From Scolanthus callimorphus (Eukaryota; Cnidaria; Anthozoa; Actiniaria; Edwardsiidae): a stretch of DNA of 64,000 nucleotides. The stretch's first letter is position 1. Each line of letters starts with the position of its first letter. Made by a program: the position numbers and the translations under genes. This document shows, piece after piece, positions 59,354-64,000 of the stretch. The stretch lies in NCBI GenBank assembly GCA_033964015.1, contig CM066913.1:21413854-21477853 (forward strand). The letters run 5' to 3'. Below the pieces are notes generated by a model. The model searched no databases, was not told the origin of the DNA, and saw only the letters and a list, made by a program, of their open reading frames with translations.

Positions 59354-60126
59354 GCGAGGCAATTACCATATAAATCCGTGGTAAGCGAACTAACTCTGCC
59401 AGACTAACAGGAAGCGGGAAGATAATAGCTAAAAATTGTGCTGTACTCAGCGAACACATAAGCAAAAATTGTAATGGCAACAACTAAGTGGCAGACAAGC
59501 TAGGGATACTGAAAGCCAGCTTACTACAGAGGGAGCGTGACGAGATGGCGGTAGAGAAGAATGGCCGATAGAAGTATGACAAGTATGCTCCAACACGCGG
59601 CCAAGTCGGCTTCGGGGTTCGCGTATTGATTTACGAAGGAAAACGCCGGTAGAAGAGCTCCCGCGGAACCCGGTACGACTGTGGACCTGTAAATATAAAT
59701 GAAACAGTTCGCCCTTGAGTGAAACGGCATGGACGCAAATGACAGGATATTATAAAGTACAACATTTGAATTCAAACCGAAATTGCAGACGCCACCGAGC
59801 GAATAGTAGACTGCTGGCAGGAAGAGGGAATAAGTGGAGACGATGAAACCTGTAGACTTTAATTGTAGAATGGCTGTGAAGTCTTGTGCAGAGTATAGAA
59901 CTTTTAGTCGGACCAGAGAGACGTCGACGGCGCGGCGTTCTCAAACCAACTGAGACTGAGACATATGCTAATGAGTTGATCTCTTATATGCGTACTACTG
60001 GGACCCAGTGCGAATAGTAGCAAATGCTACAGTCAGATTTCAGGGAGATTTGATGTTTTGTTTGTCATTTATTGTCATAAAATCACTACTGCGCTACAGT
60101 AACATTTCCCCCTCAATCCGCCTCTG

Positions 60127-60146
60127 AACACCCCCCCCCCCTCCCC

Positions 60147-60193
<47 letters not shown>
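60127..60193. repeat. poly-C tract
   Basis: An almost pure run of C of about 65 bases (with a few T) that could form a G-quadruplex on the minus strand. Length in such tracts is unreliable in assemblies. A CCCTAAAAGATACC segment follows and resembles the interior of the 35-kb MITE. Confidence 0.9.
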
Positions 60194-60194
<1 letters not shown>

Positions 60195-60594
60195 CCCCGC
60201 TGGGACTCCCATAATATTTGGTCGGGTATGGTCGTCGGAAATTTTCGATTCACCCCTGAGAGATACCAAGCATGGTGTGGCTCAAATAATGTTTTACCCT
60301 AAAAGATACCCTAAAAAGCCCTAAAAGATGAGGCCTTATGCGCCGTAGGCGCGAAGGAGACAGGTAACAGGTAACTCAGGTGTGGGCCTGACTTGGGGCT
60401 TATACGCGGGCAGAAACGAATTTAGCCAATATCTCGAAAATAGCTTCAGCAACGAAACGTTGCATAATGCTAATTCTAGTACAAGCAATATTTCGACAGT
60501 GAAGGAGAAATGCACGGAAATTTTGTGTTTTGATTTTTCTAGCTTTTCAGCTTTCTAGCTGCTCCTGAATAAAAAGTAATCGTGAATCTATCTG

Positions 60595-60983
60595 TAAACT
60601 TATATTGGCAGTCTCATAAGAGCACATTGATATTACTTCACTTTCATGGTCATTTTTTGGCTCTACCTTGTACTGCAATTTTCGCTCGTACAATTTTCTT
60701 CAAACTTGAATGACAAAAAAACGAAGGTCGAATGACCCCGAAATTTAAGAAAAAACGCCTGAAGATTTTTCGCACAGGAGGGACTTTAGCAAAAATACCA
60801 CTGTTCGAATATCGGCTCGCATAAGCAAATGCGGCTCTTAAAAATAAATTCAAACAAATAGTTAAAGCCCCAATAATTCGTGGTTTAACATATCTAGAGC
60901 TCAAAATTATCCGACCATTTTTGACGCGACACGAGCGAGTTAAAAAATGTCTGAAATACGCGTTTCATTTTGTGGGAGTCACC
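60595..60983. mobile_element. partial second copy of the 5.7-kb-position TTAA MITE family
   Basis: Matches the MITE at 5,737-6,341 from TATATTGGCAGTCT to the right end GGGAGTCACC, followed by TTAA (60,984-60,987). The left inverted end is missing. The interior has about 50 bp not present in the first copy (GCTCTACCTTGTACTGCAAT region). Confidence 0.8.
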
Positions 60984-60987
60984 TTAA

Positions 60988-61455
60988 TAGGCCTTATCAC
61001 GGTTTCCGCCGCCATTTTGTTCAGTAGGCAAGCCGTTGAAAAACCCACATAAACTCGAAGTGAAATCGTTGCGAAAATATTGCACATATCAACAATTAGT
61101 ACGTAGCGTAAAAAATTCTACTTGGCAAAATAATCACTCTACTAAGTTTCAGCTTCCTACGCTACCTATAAAGCGAGCAATTGTAGTTTTTAGTTTCCGA
61201 CATCTACCCTCTATTTTGGCATGCTTTTTATGTATCGATGCACGCACCCAGATTTCACAGACATCAGAATTTTTAAGATCAAAATATTAAGAATTAAAAA
61301 CGCAATTGCTCGATTCATACAGTAGGTATAACCTCCAAACGTGATTTAAATTGTAATGGTAACGTGGCAATATTTGCAGCGGTTCGTGACTTTATAGGGA
61401 ACTAAACCATTCAGTTGACATGTTTTTTGTCTAATTTTCTTCATGCCATTGTGTG
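60988..61455. other. gene-free stretch
   Basis: AT-rich spacer between the partial MITE and the Penelope-like element. Nothing recognisable. Confidence 0.4.
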
Positions 61456-62506
61456 CTCGGCTCTAAAACATGATGGTAAAGGATAAAGGGCGTGCCGCCG
61501 TCATTATTATGGACACTACAGATTACCACCAGAAGTGCCAAAATCTAACCAATGACAGCAATACGTACATGAAACTCAAGCGCGACCCCACCAGTTCTTT
61601 CCACACTACAATCGTCAGTGCCCTGAGTGCGCTAAAAAAGGGCGGGGTGCTCTCAAAAGCACAGTACCTCCACCTTTATCCGACGTCCACCATTACCCCT
61701 AAATTGTACGGCCTCCCGTAAATTCACAAGCCTACATGTCCTCTTCGCCCTATTGTGGCTTCAAGGGGCTCTATAACTTACAACACCGCGAAGCTGCTGG
61801 CCACTATTTTGGTACCGCTAGTAGGAAACACTCCTTATCACCTCAAGAATAGCGCAGATCTGGTTGACAAGCTCTCCCACCTCTCTTTTAACTGATGAGG
61901 ACTGCTTGGCTTCGTTTGATGTCACAGCTCTATTTACGAATGTACCTGTGGAAGAGAGCCTGAATCATTGGTTCCAAACTAACAATGGATGCCACCCTAG
62001 CGGACAGGACGAATCTGTCTCCCTCCCAGGTGACGGACTTGCTCCGTGTTTGCTTGACCACGACTTATTTTCAGTATCAGGGTGAATATTACAGCCAAGT
62101 TAAGGGTGCAGCTATGGGATCGCCTGCTAGCCCCATTGTCGCCAACCTGTTTATGGATTCGTTTGAAGAGAAGGCTCTGATGTCTTTCCTCGACCCCCCT
62201 AAGTTCTGGGCGCGGTATGTCGATGATGTATGTTGTGTCATTCATAAGGCTTCTCTGGAAGATCTGGAAAGACATCTCAACTGTCAACATCCCTCTATCA
62301 AGTTTACTGTAGAAATGGAGAGCAATGGCCAACTTCCTATGCTGGGCACATTACATTGACTTGCAGAAGACCCGATGGCTCTCTCAAGTTCCGTGTCTAC
62401 CGCAAGGCAACACACACCGACCACTACCTCCAATTTGACAGTCACCAACCCATGGAGCACAAACTGGGTGTAATACGAACTCTGGCACACAGGGCCAACA
62501 CTCTAG
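61456..62506 (+). pseudogene. Penelope-like element reverse transcriptase, frameshifted
   Basis: 5'-truncated. The first frame has DKGRAAVIIMDTTDYHQKC, then LYGLP-stop-IHKPTCPLRPIVAS (61,707-61,760), with a stop where the family has Lys. Motif A, LASFDVTALFTNVP, with its Asp codon at 61,918, is in a second frame. GEYYSQVKGAAMGSPASPIV and the catalytic YVDD (62,216-62,227) are in a third, with a shift near 61,985. Further breaks come after 62,357. The block order and YVDD are typical of Penelope-like RTs. The element is interrupted at 62,507 by a MITE and resumes at 63,438. Confidence 0.85.
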
Positions 62507-63437
62507 TAGTCCAGTAAATGAATGAAAAGGTTGGAAAAAAATGATATCAAAGGTTTCTCACCAGGAACATGTTTACTAGTGTTCCGTTAGTACACAAGAA
62601 AAAGTCCACCCGAAACCTCCCATGGCAACTTCCTTATTTTGAGTTTTGAAAATACCTCATTGTAGCGCTAATGTTAACGCCATTGTTATTCATGAGTTTG
62701 CCGGCACTTGAGCCTTCCAAACCAGAAGATATTCTATATAGTGTATATATCAAAAATACTTTCATATTCTCTGCCCCAGGGGCCATGGTTTGATTCACAG
62801 ACTTCATTTATAAATCGCTAGCCACGTCACAAATAAATATCTAGCTTTTTGGCATTTAGTTTCGATTTTTTACGCGATTTCACGCTAATTTCAATATAGA
62901 CTTCGTACGGGATTTGAAAATATGAGTTCCGTAAATACCAGAAAATGTCTTCTGAAGCAATTTTTATTGCCAAGGAGTTACTAAATAAAGTGAAATGATC
63001 ATTCTTGGAAGTCAGAAACATTCGAGATTAGCCGGGCCGGCGCTACACTCTATAAAATTCATTCTCAGAAACAGTGGAAAAATAGTTAACAACAAAGGTT
63101 AAAACAAGCTGCCAAAAGAACTCGGTAATTTTTACCTTTCGCATGATCTGATTTTTGCTGATTTTCTTCCTGTGATACTATAGAGAGTGTCAGGACCAAT
63201 ATTAAGAAGAAAAACCTTTTGTTTCATTTTGAGCTCTTTTTCGGCCTAAAATGACTGGACTATTAGATGAAAATGAGGAATTTTCAAAACTCAAAAAAAG
63301 GAAGTTGCCATGGGAGGATTCGGGTGGACTTTTTTGTGTGTACTAACGGGCCACTAGTAAACACGTTCCTGGTGAGAAACCTTTGTTATCATTTTTGTCC
63401 AACCTTTAGTAAAAATATTTTTTCATTTACTGGACTA
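62507..63437. mobile_element. 931-bp MITE inside the Penelope-like element
   Basis: Inverted ends start TAGTCCAGTAAATGAA and extend about 150 bp with high similarity (shared blocks GGTTTCTCACCAGGAAC and CCCATGGCAACTTCC). TAG is directly outside both ends (62,504-62,506 and 63,438-63,440). Removing the element plus one TAG joins the Penelope reading as RANT-L-VTDWEDK in one frame, confirming the boundaries. No transposase. A 3-bp duplication is compatible with PIF/Harbinger-type movement, but this is not proven. Confidence 0.9.
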
Positions 63438-63440
63438 TAG

Positions 63441-63977
63441 TGACTGATTGGGAAGATAAACAACATGAACTTGGTCATCTTAAGAAGGTGTTGTCAATTT
63501 CGGGCTATAGTAAGGGGGCGTGGCAATCTCCTGGAGCTACTAAACGTGTTCCTCACCCTCGCCGGTGGGCCATGTTTCCTTGCCCTATGTACAGGGCGTT
63601 TCTGAGCCCATTGCCCGAAAGATGCGCAAGGCAGGCGTGGCCGTACATCTTAAACCTGCGTCATCTCTGCGAGACCTTCTTGTCGCCCCTAAAGATCGGG
63701 ATCAGCCGTTGGCGAAGTGTGGTGTGGTCTACCATATCAAATGTGGGGAGTGCGCAGCGGCCTCGTATATCGGAGAAACTGAGGGCCCCCTATGGGAGCG
63801 TTTTAAACAGCACAGGGCTCAATCGTCGCCTGTTGGGGAACCCGCAGCTAAAAAGGGGCACGACTTTGAGAATGCCGAGGTTAACGTCTTCGACAGTGAG
63901 AGCCGCTGGTTCGAAGGAGGGGTGCGCGAGATTCGCGCCAGGAAGCCATTGCTCAGTCGAGACCGCTACCAGCTCCC
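63441..63977 (+). pseudogene. Penelope-like element 3' part with GIY-YIG endonuclease
   Basis: After the MITE: VTDWEDKQHELGHLKKVL, a frameshift, then an open frame from about 63,590 with KPASSLRDLLVAPKD, GVVYHIKC (from 63,721) and SYIGET (63,763-63,780), the two strands of the GIY-YIG nuclease. ERFKQHR then supplies the Arg/His region, followed by WFEGGVREI and ARKPLLSRDRYQLP. This domain makes the DNA nick used by most Penelope elements. It runs into a poly-C tract and the window end, so the 3' end is not seen. Confidence 0.88.
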
Positions 63978-63994
63978 CCCCCCCCCCCCCCCCC
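63976..63994. repeat. poly-C tract at window end
   Basis: A run of C interrupts the Penelope frame after RDRYQL. It may be a real homopolymer or an assembly edge artefact. Confidence 0.85.
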
Positions 63995-64000
63995 CCGTGT

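Larger units (their letters stand above)
57571..60019. mobile_element. 2.45-kb element B with the same ends as A
   Basis: The left end TACTATATTCGCAATGGATC and right end GGACCCAGTGCGAATAGTA are inverted relatives. The interior has a 130-bp tandem array (57,673-58,265), a unique segment with short frames, a 52-60-bp array (58,805-59,353), and a further unique segment. No transposase domain is recognisable. The element type is undetermined. Confidence 0.7.

Noticed and set aside
58594..59362. Several overlapping open frames of 80-160 codons on both strands
   Set aside because: They run through the 51-60-bp tandem array; openness on both strands follows from the repeat and no known domain is present.
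57290..60019. The 80-bp direct repeats at 57,493 and 59,939 as LTRs of one LTR element
   Set aside because: Each copy is the right end of a unit that also has a matching inverted left end, so two elements with shared termini explain the data better.
60075..60269. Minus-strand frame with a long glycine run
   Set aside because: It is the poly-C tract read as GGG codons.

Overview
This is eukaryotic, animal DNA. One intact host gene and several broken ones sit in a dense bed of transposable elements: BEL/Pao, DIRS, a CR1/L2-like non-LTR element, Penelope, tRNA-derived SINEs and many small inverted-repeat elements. The mix, together with an intronless rhodopsin-like receptor and a RAG1-N-terminus-like RING gene, suggests a cnidarian, probably an anthozoan such as a stony coral or sea anemone. 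That assignment is inference from repeat and gene style. No rRNA, canonical tRNA gene, CRISPR array or bacterial operon was seen.

Layout. 1-12 kb: mostly non-coding, with two SINE-like copies, a decayed non-LTR reverse transcriptase (3.4-5.4 kb) split by a TTAA-flanked MITE, and a second TTAA-flanked MITE (5.74-6.34 kb). 11.85-14.4 kb: remains of retroelement coding sequence, mainly a dead DIRS-type element. 16.36-28.03 kb: a BEL/Pao element with 5' LTR, gag, protease-RT-RNase H and integrase. Its last stretch of pol and a truncated 3' LTR are displaced by a 5.5-kb segment. That segment holds a decayed multi-exon RING gene on the minus strand, a candidate host first exon, and two small inverted-repeat elements. 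28.2-30.2 kb: a TTAA MITE, then an element built on nine 128-bp repeats full of perfect TGACGTCA sites. 38.08-39.09 kb: the intact receptor gene (minus strand) with a plausible octamer/TATA promoter. 40.77-46.45 kb: a 5.7-kb non-autonomous element with inverted arms of about 1.4 kb and a 4-bp target duplication. 56.9-60.0 kb: a near-perfect palindrome and two tandem elements (283 bp and 2.45 kb) with the same ends, the larger carrying two internal tandem arrays. 61.4 kb to the end: a Penelope-like element (RT plus GIY-YIG nuclease) split by a 931-bp MITE.

The genes do not form a pathway. The receptor is the only reading frame here that looks like a functional host gene. Almost everything else recognisable is mobile DNA at different stages of decay, often nested. 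Where insertions fall inside coding sequence (3.4-5.4, 22.2-27.8 and 62.5-63.4 kb) the interrupted frame locates the insertion boundaries.
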